IMG/VR virus record: IMGVR_UViG_3300042905_000867
Coordinates: 1 to 29,157 of that record
Strand: one strand, 5' to 3'
Source of the DNA: a virus
DNA length: 29,157 nt
Below, piece by piece: positions 16,989 to 24,960 of the stretch (positions are counted from its first letter, which is position 1; each line of letters begins with the position of its first letter). The notes below the pieces were generated by a model. That model was not told the DNA's origin. It did no database searches and saw nothing but the letters and a program-made list of their open reading frames with translations. The translations under genes were made by a program, and so were the position numbers.

Positions 16989-17372
16989 ATGTCTATAGAA
17001 TCGCCAGGACAAAAAACTGACTCAGAATCAATAATAAATCAACTACGTCAAGAAGTTGATGAAAGAATTATGCAATTAGTTCCTCAACTTATTGATGAGG
17101 CCACAGTATCTAGAACAGTAAGGGCTACCGCAGATACTGATCCAACAGGGGACGGCCTGGAAAAAAATACTGGTGTAAATATTTTATTTTTAAAAAATAA
17201 AGAATATATTGAATCAGAAGAAGATAATGCTGGAAATTATATACAATTCGGAACTCCATCAAAGGTTGATGGACAAGGTAATTACACGATGACTATAGGT
17301 TGTAAAATAATAGATGACGATGAAAATTCAGAATACTGGGAAATTGATTATTCTATAGTGGAGTTGTCATAA
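16989..17372 (+). CDS. Small tail-region protein of unknown function
   Basis: A 127-residue acidic protein with a good ribosome site (AAGGAGAATT before ATG 16989). The N-terminal third is helical and probably coiled coil (SIINQLRQEVDERIMQLVPQL). The C-terminal two thirds are beta-rich (T-G-V-N-I-L-F-L-K-N, Y-T-M-T-I-G-C-K-I-I, W-E-I-D-Y-S-I). I do not recognise the family. Its place between the tail peptidase and minor tail genes, with a TAATG link to the next gene, suggests a tail-tip component or a helper of one. Confidence 0.75.
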   Translation: MSIESPGQKTDSESIINQLRQEVDERIMQLVPQLIDEATVSRTVRATADTDPTGDGLEKNTGVNILFLKNKEYIESEEDNAGNYIQFGTPSKVDGQGNYTMTIGCKIIDDDENSEYWEIDYSIVELS

Positions 17373-18304
17373 TGAAGGGTAAGTACTTAGTATACGAAGG
17401 AAACTCCCTTGTTGGTGAATTCTACAATGTTTTAACTACTGAAGGTAAAAGTATTATTAGAAATTACCTAGCGGGTAATGTTGGAACATGGGCGGGATCT
17501 ATATCCATAGGTGCAATGAATTCATCGGCACCCTCTGTTAATGACGCAGGCTTGGAGTTTGAAATAACAAGAGTTCCAGTAACTCTTTCTACTGTAAGAG
17601 GATCAGATATTATACTTTCAGCAGATATAGGAACAGAAGTTTCTGGCAGAATATTTGAGTTGGGAGTGTACCCCACAGTAAATAATTCCTTCTCCGCAGG
17701 GTTTGATGATAGGGTTATATCTAATTTTAGTGAAACCTGGCTTGACGGATCTGGAAATGTTCTTTCTTCATCAAATTTTGATGGAACCGAAGAAGTCCCA
17801 GTTGCCAGAATAGGATATAGAAACCTTATATTAAATAATTTAGGACTTACTACATCATATTCAGTAGGAATAGATCTATCTGGATATTCAGATTTAGATA
17901 GCATTTCTATGTTATATAAAATTGCATCCACAGGTGCTAACAAGACTGTAAGATTAACTTTTTACGATGATCAATTGCCAACGGCTGGCACTAAATATTA
18001 TGACTTTATCTTATCTGGATCTACTGCTGGATATAAAAAGGAAACTGTAGAGTTAGGATACTTTACTGAGACTGGAAACTTTAATAATAATGTTTCTAGA
18101 ATAGAATTATTCACAGCAGCAGGATCTTTTGCCACAGCACATATTGATTCAATCAAATTAGACGATGCTGATGAAACAAACCCAAACTTTGCACTAATTA
18201 GTAGAGCATTAATAGGTCAAGTAAATGGCTCCTCATCAAACGACTACTTTGAGAAAAGGTCGGGAACTAATATGACCATTCAGTATGTTGTGGAGATGAA
18301 TTAA
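17372..18304 (+). CDS. Minor tail protein with carbohydrate-binding-like C-terminal region
   Basis: A 310-residue protein starting in TAATG overlap at 17370-17374. Residues 1-100 form a beta-rich head (Y-E-G-N-S-L-V-G-E-F, S-I-S-I-G-A-M-N, I-F-E-L-G-V-Y-P) of the type seen at the base of tail fibres. Residues about 105-275 resemble a galactose-binding-like sandwich (S-Y-S-V-G-I-D-L-S-G-Y, K-T-V-R-L-T-F-Y-D-D, then A-H-I-D-S-I-K-L-D-D near the end), a fold often used to bind surface glycans. The assignment is by pattern only. It is coupled to the next gene by another TAATG. Confidence 0.7.
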   Translation: MKGKYLVYEGNSLVGEFYNVLTTEGKSIIRNYLAGNVGTWAGSISIGAMNSSAPSVNDAGLEFEITRVPVTLSTVRGSDIILSADIGTEVSGRIFELGVYPTVNNSFSAGFDDRVISNFSETWLDGSGNVLSSSNFDGTEEVPVARIGYRNLILNNLGLTTSYSVGIDLSGYSDLDSISMLYKIASTGANKTVRLTFYDDQLPTAGTKYYDFILSGSTAGYKKETVELGYFTETGNFNNNVSRIELFTAAGSFATAHIDSIKLDDADETNPNFALISRALIGQVNGSSSNDYFEKRSGTNMTIQYVVEMN

Positions 18305-20739
18305 TGCCTAAAAAAACCGTAGAAAAAAAAATATTTACATTAGATGAGTTAAAGCCAGCAAAACACTATAAGTTAAAGGTACGATCTTTCGACAAGGATA
18401 AAAAGGTTGTTGGAGAGTCCCCCTGGATTATTTTAAAAACTGGCGGGAAAAGTGTTGCTCCTCCTAATGTTACTAATTTAACTGCAAACTTTGAAGGCAC
18501 TACTCTTGTAATTAGATGGAACGGTTCAGCAGCCAGGGCAGAAAAAGATTTTAAAGAATTTAGAATAAAAATATCCAGTCCTAATCAAACTGAAGAGGGT
18601 AACTTTTTCGATAAAGATAACAAGTTTAATTTTAATCGTGATCTTAACCGCACCCTATTCGGCCAGTTTGAGGGAAGTATAAATATTACTGTATATTCAA
18701 GAGATACTAGTGATAATGAAAGTAGCGGAGTGAGCATATCTGCTTCTTCACAAGTTCCAGTAGATCCAACAAATGTTAAACTTACTGCTGCAACATTGGG
18801 TTACAACGTTTCCTGGGACTTTCCTACATTTTCTAATTATTATGAAACAAGAATATATCAAAGTTCTACACAAAATGGGACGTATGCTTTAGTTGGTACT
18901 GCATATGGTTCGGGAACTTTTATTTCTTATAGCACCTTTAGCGAGGTTTGGGTTAAGGTTTCCCATGTTAATATTGCTAGAATTGAATCTAATTTAGTAG
19001 CATCTACACCCCCTAGCGTTATCCCTATTGATCCAGTTCCTACAGATGTAACTCCGCCATCCGATCCAACTAATTTAAACTGGGAAGATCCAGAAGTTGG
19101 TGCATTAAATACTTTAAATGGAATTACTACCGCTTCAAAAAGAGCGCATTGGCAAGTTTCTGAACCAACATCGGGCTATAAGGTTCGTGTAAGTGAAAAC
19201 GGACAAAATTGGGCGGTGTACGATGTTCCATCTATAAAAGCAACTATTACTCATAAATCTGCTAGTGGAACAACTGCTACTATAACTACTGTAGCCAACT
19301 CCTTTGCGGTAAATGATTATATAACAGTATTTGGTTTAGGAACTCCATTTGACGGTAAATTTAAAGTTAGTACTAGAACTGATACCTCTGTATCTTATAC
19401 GTTGCCATCTTCAAACAATATTTCACAAGTTGCTGACGACGGAGAGGCCATAGTTTCATCTTACATTGTCAAAGAGTTGACTCCTGGAACACAGCACTAT
19501 GGATCTATTTTAGCCTATGACTCTGCTAATAATTTAACGCAATTTGTCAGTCAGGGCACATTTAATACTTCTGGCACAGCGGGACAACTAGGCAGTCCCA
19601 TAACCATAAGTGGAACAACCATGGCTTTCGGTCCTTCCGCTGGCGGAGCAGGAAATAACGGATTATACATTAATTCTAATAACTACTGGTACACAACAGG
19701 AACCTTCAAATTAGGTACTTCTGGAAATTCTGTATCATGGGACGGAGTGAAACTTAATGTAGATGGCAATATTACTGCTAGAAGCGGTATTTTTAGCGGA
19801 AATGTATTTATTGCTAATGGAGATGCGTCTTTAATAGCATCAGACTCAATAACTGTTCAGAGTGGGTCCTGGTCTTCTGGTATTGCTACAATTACATTAG
19901 CAGATCCAGTTCCAGGATCGTGGCAATCTACAAATGTAATTGTAATCGCCCAGACAGGATCTTCTTTCGATGGTCAGTATGTTATACAAGGAACACCCTC
20001 TGGGAACAATGTTTCTTTTTCTATGCCTAGTGCCCCAGCAACATATCCAGTTTTTAATGCTGGTGCAGTCTCTAATGTCAGCGTTGGAGAAAGAGTTGTA
20101 TTTAATTCAAGTGGTATTAAAGGAATTACTGGAAATACTGCAAAATTTACTCTAACCCAAGGTGGCTCACTAACAATAATAGATATTGTTGCTGAAGGAA
20201 TTAACTTAAAAGGCGGAAGCATATTAATTCCCTATACAAGATACTCTGGTGGAGTGCAGGTAACCCCAAGTGATGTAGATAGAAGGTATTCAATATTCTC
20301 TGATGACGGAAAAGATATATTCTTAAAAAGTTCTTCAATTTTATCAGATCCAGCAAAAATTAGGTGGATTGATTCCAGTAATAGACAGAGGGGCACTATA
20401 GGATGGGATATTGATGATGAAGAAGGCGGAGAGGGAACTAATTATCCTAATACATTGGTAATAAGAGCAAACGCTGTTGATTCTGGAAGTACAGATACTC
20501 CTGGGCAAATATTAATACATGCCCAGGGAGCAAATAGTAATATTAATTTAAAAACTGGAAGTAACGGAGTAGTTACAATAAATGGTGAGCCAATTGAAAC
20601 CCCAGGTACAATATCAAATAGATACAAAAATGGGATAAACTCTCCAACAACAGGAAATAAAATCACATTCAGTTCTTCAGGACCTTCAGGTAGCAATCCA
20701 ACTCCTAATCGTGGAGACATACACTTAAGGTATTTGTAA
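18304..20739 (+). CDS. Fibronectin type III minor tail / central tip protein, 811 residues
   Basis: Several Fn3-like modules occupy residues about 17-420, each with a P-x-N-V/L-T/N start and a late L-T-P-G-T-x-Y-type turn. One Fn3 module is interrupted at residues 313-385 by a compact insertion with an F-D-G-K-F-K-V core. A second copy of this small domain (F-D-G-Q-Y-V-I core) lies at about 513-596. The region between (430-512) carries the V-D-G-N-I-T-A-R-S-G-I-F-S-G motif common in central tail fibre proteins. The C-terminal third is beta-rich with D-R-R-Y-S-I-F-S-D-D-G. It likely forms part of the tail tip spike contacting the host. It is coupled by TAATG on both sides. Confidence 0.75.
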   Translation: MPKKTVEKKIFTLDELKPAKHYKLKVRSFDKDKKVVGESPWIILKTGGKSVAPPNVTNLTANFEGTTLVIRWNGSAARAEKDFKEFRIKISSPNQTEEGNFFDKDNKFNFNRDLNRTLFGQFEGSINITVYSRDTSDNESSGVSISASSQVPVDPTNVKLTAATLGYNVSWDFPTFSNYYETRIYQSSTQNGTYALVGTAYGSGTFISYSTFSEVWVKVSHVNIARIESNLVASTPPSVIPIDPVPTDVTPPSDPTNLNWEDPEVGALNTLNGITTASKRAHWQVSEPTSGYKVRVSENGQNWAVYDVPSIKATITHKSASGTTATITTVANSFAVNDYITVFGLGTPFDGKFKVSTRTDTSVSYTLPSSNNISQVADDGEAIVSSYIVKELTPGTQHYGSILAYDSANNLTQFVSQGTFNTSGTAGQLGSPITISGTTMAFGPSAGGAGNNGLYINSNNYWYTTGTFKLGTSGNSVSWDGVKLNVDGNITARSGIFSGNVFIANGDASLIASDSITVQSGSWSSGIATITLADPVPGSWQSTNVIVIAQTGSSFDGQYVIQGTPSGNNVSFSMPSAPATYPVFNAGAVSNVSVGERVVFNSSGIKGITGNTAKFTLTQGGSLTIIDIVAEGINLKGGSILIPYTRYSGGVQVTPSDVDRRYSIFSDDGKDIFLKSSSILSDPAKIRWIDSSNRQRGTIGWDIDDEEGGEGTNYPNTLVIRANAVDSGSTDTPGQILIHAQGANSNINLKTGSNGVVTINGEPIETPGTISNRYKNGINSPTTGNKITFSSSGPSGSNPTPNRGDIHLRYL

Positions 20740-22877
20740 TGGCAAAACAAATAAGATTGTACAATAGTACAACTCCTACCCCAGACTGGGGCGACTCAGG
20801 AAACAAATTAGTAGATGCAGCGTGGGTGTATGATGGCACTACTCTATCTTGGAAGTCTGTAGATGTTGGATGGGTATATGAACCGTCATTCGGAACAATG
20901 ACGGGGTGGACAGTAGTATTTGGAACTCTGACCCCAACAGTATCCATAACTAGTTATTCTACTACAGATACATCTATTACTTTAAATTGGGATTCAGAAT
21001 ACCAAGAATACATAGTTATATCTTATTATCGAACAGACAATCCATCTCAAATATTTACTACAGGTAATTTATATACTCAACTAAAAACATATACGCTAAC
21101 AAATAATATTTTACCAGGCTATCGGTACTTTGTATCGATTTCTGTTTACTCAGAAACAAATACTGCAGCATCAGACAATGAAACAATAACTATACCTGTT
21201 ATTCCTATTGCGAGTAACTTTCAATTGTCTGATGAAACTGCTACAACAGCATCTTTTACTTGGTATTCTAAAAATCAAAAATATTATAGAATAATAGCAT
21301 CATATGACTTCGGTGATGGAAGTTTAATTAAGGATACTGGGTGGGTTACAAGCACAAATGAAGATGGACAGACAGGAGGAGTTCTTGGAGGATTGGATGC
21401 AGGAACTCAGTACTATAGCACTACTCTTTTTGTAAAATCTATTACAGACAATGTAGTAAGCACTACTCTTATTCCAGATGGAACTTTTACTACCCAGGGT
21501 CCAATAAATATAGTTGCTCCAGTCAATTCAGGAGATATTTTCGTAGGAGGACAGAGATCTGTAACTTCAGGCACTTGGGAAGGTGCTACAGCATTTTATT
21601 ATCAATGGGTAAGGAGTCTCACTCCTAGTGGGCCAGGGATAGAAATTCCTGGTGCGGGTGGAAACACATATACTACTTATACATTAACTAATGCTGATGC
21701 TGGATATTATATTGCGTGTAAAGTAAATCCTAGTAACCCATATTTCCCTAGCAACATTGTGTATTCAAATTGGTCGCCCCTAATTGGAAGAAGGCCAACT
21801 GCAACTTTAAACAGCATAGATCAGATAACATCTTCATCTGCTAGATATAGTTTTACTTCTACAGATGCTGTGGCTATTTATGTTAGAGCAGAGCCGGAAG
21901 ACGGATTTGGAGATACAATCTATTCACCATCTCCAATTTCATCTCCTTATACATTAACTGGGCTATCATCAAATAAAAATTATTTCGGAGCCGTCATTGC
22001 CTCAAACGATTTCGGTTTAATAAACTCAAACGTCATAGCCTTTAAAACTTTACTTCCTCTTCCACCAGCACCATCTGGATTAACTGCATCAGTATTAAGT
22101 AGAACCTCCGTGTACCTTGATTGGAACGATGTAATAGGATTTGACTTATCCAACCCGTATCATCGAATACAATATAGTACAAACCAATCAACATGGACTA
22201 CCTTAGATGGCAGTTCATCATCTAATTTTACTGTGACAGGGTTAACGGCTGGCACTTTGTATTACTTTAGGGTGGCAGCAGTAAATGCAACAGGAACTGG
22301 ACCATACTCCTCCGCTGTTTCTGCAACAACTCTTCCTCCGCCCCCAGGGAACTTTACCTTGTCGATTAGCAATGTTACTCAAACATCTGCACTTTTTAGT
22401 TGGACCGCCTCTTCTTTTGCAACAGAATATACTCTCTACTACTACTACAACGACTTCGACACAGGATTTATTTATGATTTAACCTCAACCTCCTATACCC
22501 TTACTGGACTTACAGGAGGAAGAACTTATTATGGGCAAATAGCAGCAATAAATTCTACTAATGATGTTACAAATTCAAATGGGGTGTATTTTACAACAAC
22601 CTCACCTCCACCGCCGCCACCGCCAGCACCAATTATAACCTCCTTCTCTGTAAGCCAAAGCACATTTTTTGTTACAGCGTCCTGGTCTGCATCAAATGCT
22701 ACTTCATACAGCATATCGGTATCCGCCTTTGGAGGAACATCTACATATAGTACAACCTCTAACAGTTATACTTGGAGTAAAGGAGAAGATATTAGTAGTG
22801 GATCGCACTCCTTCACGCTCACCGCGTTCGGTCCAGGAGGTTCTGCATCAGCAAGTACAAGTTTAAATATAACCTAA
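20739..22877 (+). CDS. Multi-domain Fn3/Ig-like minor tail protein, 712 residues
   Basis: Residues 1-65 contain a short W-V-Y-repeat head (A-A-W-V-Y-D-G and D-V-G-W-V-Y-E-P). Fn3-like modules follow at about 66-260, an Ig-like module at about 265-350 (S-G-T-W-E-G, Y-Y-Q-W-V-R, D-A-G-Y-Y-I-A-C-K-V), then further Fn3 modules near 353-440, 441-532 and 533-622. A run of seven prolines starts at residue 623, before a last beta-sandwich (632-712) rich in Ser and Thr. Such modules decorate tail tips and are thought to bind weakly to cell-surface carbohydrate. No enzyme motif is visible. It is the last gene of the operon that starts at 4099. Confidence 0.8.
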   Translation: MAKQIRLYNSTTPTPDWGDSGNKLVDAAWVYDGTTLSWKSVDVGWVYEPSFGTMTGWTVVFGTLTPTVSITSYSTTDTSITLNWDSEYQEYIVISYYRTDNPSQIFTTGNLYTQLKTYTLTNNILPGYRYFVSISVYSETNTAASDNETITIPVIPIASNFQLSDETATTASFTWYSKNQKYYRIIASYDFGDGSLIKDTGWVTSTNEDGQTGGVLGGLDAGTQYYSTTLFVKSITDNVVSTTLIPDGTFTTQGPINIVAPVNSGDIFVGGQRSVTSGTWEGATAFYYQWVRSLTPSGPGIEIPGAGGNTYTTYTLTNADAGYYIACKVNPSNPYFPSNIVYSNWSPLIGRRPTATLNSIDQITSSSARYSFTSTDAVAIYVRAEPEDGFGDTIYSPSPISSPYTLTGLSSNKNYFGAVIASNDFGLINSNVIAFKTLLPLPPAPSGLTASVLSRTSVYLDWNDVIGFDLSNPYHRIQYSTNQSTWTTLDGSSSSNFTVTGLTAGTLYYFRVAAVNATGTGPYSSAVSATTLPPPPGNFTLSISNVTQTSALFSWTASSFATEYTLYYYYNDFDTGFIYDLTSTSYTLTGLTGGRTYYGQIAAINSTNDVTNSNGVYFTTTSPPPPPPPAPIITSFSVSQSTFFVTASWSASNATSYSISVSAFGGTSTYSTTSNSYTWSKGEDISSGSHSFTLTAFGPGGSASASTSLNIT

Positions 22878-22883
22878 TATATA

Positions 22884-22913
22884 TTTACAGATATGTTTTA
22901 ATTAATGTATAAT
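22884..22913 (+). promoter_or_regulatory. Promoter for the small-gene cluster after the tail genes
   Basis: TTTACA (22884-22889) and TATAAT (22908-22913) are separated by 18 bp in the 55-base gap after the tail genes. The predicted start near 22920 precedes GAGGAGG (22922-22928). The string AATGTATAAT recurs at 27415-27424. I see no hairpin terminator in this gap. Confidence 0.6.
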
Positions 22914-22932
22914 ACTAATGTGAGGAGGTATA

Positions 22933-23190
22933 ATGTCTTATAGCGAGTTGTCTGGACAAGAAAAAAAGCAAATAGTTAGATCTCAGATAAAAAATATTCA
23001 GTATAATAAATATAATGCTGAATTAAATATAATTCAAGAACAGTCATTGTCTGAGCCTAGTCAAGCAACCTTGGCAGCATTAAATAATGAATTGTCTAAA
23101 TGCAATATTAAAGAGCAGGCTCTTTTAGTTAAACTACAAGAATTAGAATTAGAATATCCAGAAATAGAAGAAGGAGAAGAAGTTGTCTAG
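22933..23190 (+). CDS. Small coiled-coil protein of unknown function (85 residues)
   Basis: Starts at ATG 22933 with a strong GAGGAGG four bases upstream. The protein is almost fully helical by composition, with Gln, Glu and Lys rich heptad-like stretches (IVRSQIKNIQYNKYNAEL, IKEQALLVKLQELELEY) and an acidic tail of Glu and Val. I do not recognise a family. It heads a set of three small genes expressed from the promoter at 22884 and may be a tail-linked accessory protein. Confidence 0.7.
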   Translation: MSYSELSGQEKKQIVRSQIKNIQYNKYNAELNIIQEQSLSEPSQATLAALNNELSKCNIKEQALLVKLQELELEYPEIEEGEEVV

Positions 23191-23350
23191 CACACTAGAA
23201 CTAGTTGTTCAAGAACTACAAAATAGAATTGGTCAAATTACATCTAATTATGAAACTCAGTTAGCGGTTTTGAAAGCACAGGCTACCGAAGAAATTCAAA
23301 AGCGGGATGAGCAAATTAGACAACTTTCATCACCCGACTCGGAGGAATAA
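23183..23350 (+). CDS. Tiny coiled-coil protein (55 residues), TTG start
   Basis: Begins at TTG 23183 inside the end of the previous gene, with GGAG at 23173-23176 six bases upstream, and stops at TAA 23348-23350. The stop shares the TAATG pentamer with the next gene. The product is M-S-S-T-L-E-L-V-V-Q-E-L-Q-N-R-I followed by an alternating Gln/Glu/Leu pattern, predicted as one long helix. It fills the 159-base space that would otherwise be empty, and both its borders use this phage's usual overlaps, so I consider it real. Function unknown. Confidence 0.7.
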   Translation: MSSTLELVVQELQNRIGQITSNYETQLAVLKAQATEEIQKRDEQIRQLSSPDSEE

Positions 23351-23760
23351 TGTCTTCAATTAATGAAGCATACGCAAGAATAGATTATGCAACTATACTA
23401 GATTTGCAAAACAAAGTTAACTCTCTAGAAAAAATTATTTCTTCATATAATTCAGATAAGTTCTCTAACTTAGAGGGAGAGTCTACAAATGTCCGTGGCA
23501 CAAAAGTATTTACTGAAACAGTAACGGTCGGAGAAAAAGATTCCAAAATCCAGGTAGTATTTGGCAGTAACTTTTTTGCGTCATCACCAACAGTAACAGC
23601 AACAATTAGAGACATTAATAATAAGTTGGCAGGCGGTACTGAAATTCCAGTAGTTCTTATCACACAATTAGATAAGAGCAAGGCCACCTTCCTGGTTAAA
23701 AGAAAGAAAGAAACATCTTTGATTTTGCATATTATTGCAATTGGTGAATCTGCTGATTAA
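23350..23760 (+). CDS. Small protein with coiled-coil N-terminus and beta-sandwich C-terminus
   Basis: A 136-residue protein starting in TAATG (23348-23352) with CGGAGGA just before. Residues about 14-35 form a helix (ILDLQNKVNSLEKIISSY). Residues about 55-136 are beta-rich (V-T-V-G-E-K-D-S-K-I-Q-V-V-F, then F-F-A-S-S-P-T-V-T-A-T-I and S-L-I-L-H-I-I-A-I-G). The helix plus sandwich arrangement resembles short trimeric fibre or H-type-lectin-like attachment proteins. That is an inference from pattern, and an internal chaperone role is also possible. Confidence 0.65.
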   Translation: MSSINEAYARIDYATILDLQNKVNSLEKIISSYNSDKFSNLEGESTNVRGTKVFTETVTVGEKDSKIQVVFGSNFFASSPTVTATIRDINNKLAGGTEIPVVLITQLDKSKATFLVKRKKETSLILHIIAIGESAD

Positions 23761-23762
23761 AA

Positions 23763-24023
23763 ATGCCCTACAGACCTATTTCTGACTGGGCCAAAAGAAG
23801 CAAAAAAATAGTAGATGGATACGTTTTAGTATGGGTCCCAGAACATCCTAAATGTTTTTCTAAGGGGTGGTACTACGAACACCGACTTGTCATGGAAAGA
23901 AAATATTGTAGAATATTAAAGGACTGGGAAACTGTACATCATATAAATGGTGACAAAGAATGCAACGAAGAGTATAATCTTTTCGTATGCACTCGCGCTC
24001 AACATATGAAAGCGCATAAATAG
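23763..24023 (+). CDS. Free-standing HNH endonuclease
   Basis: An 86-residue protein with E39-H40-R-L-V-M-E, V-H59-H60-I-N-G-D, N72-L and H81 near the end. This is the order of a small HNH homing-type nuclease that binds a divalent metal and cuts DNA. The starting ATG has no clear ribosome site, unlike its neighbours, and the gene sits at the boundary between tail-related and replication genes. Both points fit a mobile gene inserted between existing ones. No intron is visible around it. A role in packaging, as for terminase-linked HNH proteins, is less likely this far from the terminase. Confidence 0.85.
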   Translation: MPYRPISDWAKRSKKIVDGYVLVWVPEHPKCFSKGWYYEHRLVMERKYCRILKDWETVHHINGDKECNEEYNLFVCTRAQHMKAHK

Positions 24024-24034
24024 ATGGGAATTTT

Positions 24035-24790
24035 ATGAATAACGACCTAAAGTGGATGATGGTTTCAGACGTTCACTTTCCTAGGCACGACCCGCGTAAG
24101 GTAGAACTATTTCTTAAGGTTATGAAATGGTTTAAGCCAGACGCAGTAGATTTGCTTGGTGATATTGACGATGCAGATTCCACTAGTAGGTGGGCAGCAG
24201 ACAAGCCATTAGAAATGTCAATCTCTCTAGAAGACGGAGGCGTTCGTGAGACAAGGCAGTTCCTTAAAGATATCAGAAAGATCGTACCCAGCGCTGATTG
24301 TCATTTTCACGATGGGAATCATGGCTGGACTCGCCACGGCGAGTACCTTGCTAAGAAAGCGCCACAGTTTCTTGAACTAGTAACCCCAGACACTTTGTAT
24401 GATTACTCTAACGCTGGCTTTGAATGGCATAATTGGAACGAGCCACCAGTACAACGATTCGGAGATATCTATGGTCATCATGGGGAATCTATTTCTAAGC
24501 ACGCTGGAGAGTCAGTTCGTAATGATGTAAATAACTGGGGTGTATCTCTGGTTAGAGGACATTCGCATAGAATGGGTGCATACTTCCAGACATATAATCT
24601 TTCTGGTCAGGAACTGCGCGGGTATGAAATCGGGCACCTTTGCGACGAAGACCAGATGGACTACTCTATCCAAAAAAATTGGCAGGCAGGATTTGCTATT
24701 GCCCATGTTGTAAATGATTATCCTCACATGCAATTAATTCAAATTCATGATTATACTTGTGTGGTAGATGGGAAAATATTCTCAGCATGA
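24035..24790 (+). CDS. Calcineurin-like metallophosphoesterase
   Basis: A 251-residue protein with the full metal-binding set in order: S-D12-V-H14, G42-D43-I-D-D46, G94-N95-H96, G147-H148-H149 and G175-H176-S-H178. This superfamily cleaves phosphomono- or diesters using two metal ions. The substrate here is unknown; nucleic acid, cyclic nucleotides or modified ends are all possible. The family is frequent in actinophages between structural and replication genes. The start ATG 24035 follows a weak GGGA. It ends in ATGA overlap with the next gene, which suggests coupled translation. Confidence 0.85.
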   Translation: MNNDLKWMMVSDVHFPRHDPRKVELFLKVMKWFKPDAVDLLGDIDDADSTSRWAADKPLEMSISLEDGGVRETRQFLKDIRKIVPSADCHFHDGNHGWTRHGEYLAKKAPQFLELVTPDTLYDYSNAGFEWHNWNEPPVQRFGDIYGHHGESISKHAGESVRNDVNNWGVSLVRGHSHRMGAYFQTYNLSGQELRGYEIGHLCDEDQMDYSIQKNWQAGFAIAHVVNDYPHMQLIQIHDYTCVVDGKIFSA

Positions 24791-24960
24791 TGACGCATAA
24801 GAAATGTAAGGGCAGCGTGTATGTAGATAGAGTATTTTCTGGCCCCCTAAGGCTGGATCTGTTTTGCCTAAGATGTGGCAAAAGATGGTTTATTCAAAGA
24901 AACAAGGGAGCGTTTGGCCCATGGCTAAGTCAACTAGAATACGAAAAGGAACTAGCCTAA
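24787..24960 (+). CDS. Short Cys-containing protein, possible zinc ribbon (57 residues)
   Basis: Starts at ATG 24787, overlapping the phosphoesterase stop as ATGA. A longer in-frame open stretch from 24757 lies inside that gene and is not favoured. The product has a Lys-Lys-Cys near residue 7 and an F-C-L-R-C pair near residues 28-31, followed by G-K-R-W-F-I. The single Cys-x2-Cys plus one extra Cys fits a minimal or incomplete zinc ribbon. Its last 40 bases overlap the next gene in another frame. Function unknown, possibly nucleic-acid binding. Confidence 0.6.
   Translation: MMTHKKCKGSVYVDRVFSGPLRLDLFCLRCGKRWFIQRNKGAFGPWLSQLEYEKELA

Noticed and set aside
17464-17943. Open frame of 159 residues on the minus strand
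   Set aside because: Antisense to a minor tail gene with coupled start and stop; no independent support such as a promoter or recognisable motif.
22605-22631. Proline run as a sign of sequencing error or slippage
   Set aside because: The frame stays open on both sides and Fn3-like sequence continues, so it is a normal linker.
24864-24920. Upstream in-frame ATG starts for the HTH protein
   Set aside because: They fall deep inside the preceding small gene in another frame and lack a ribosome site; ATG 24921 has GGGAG upstream.
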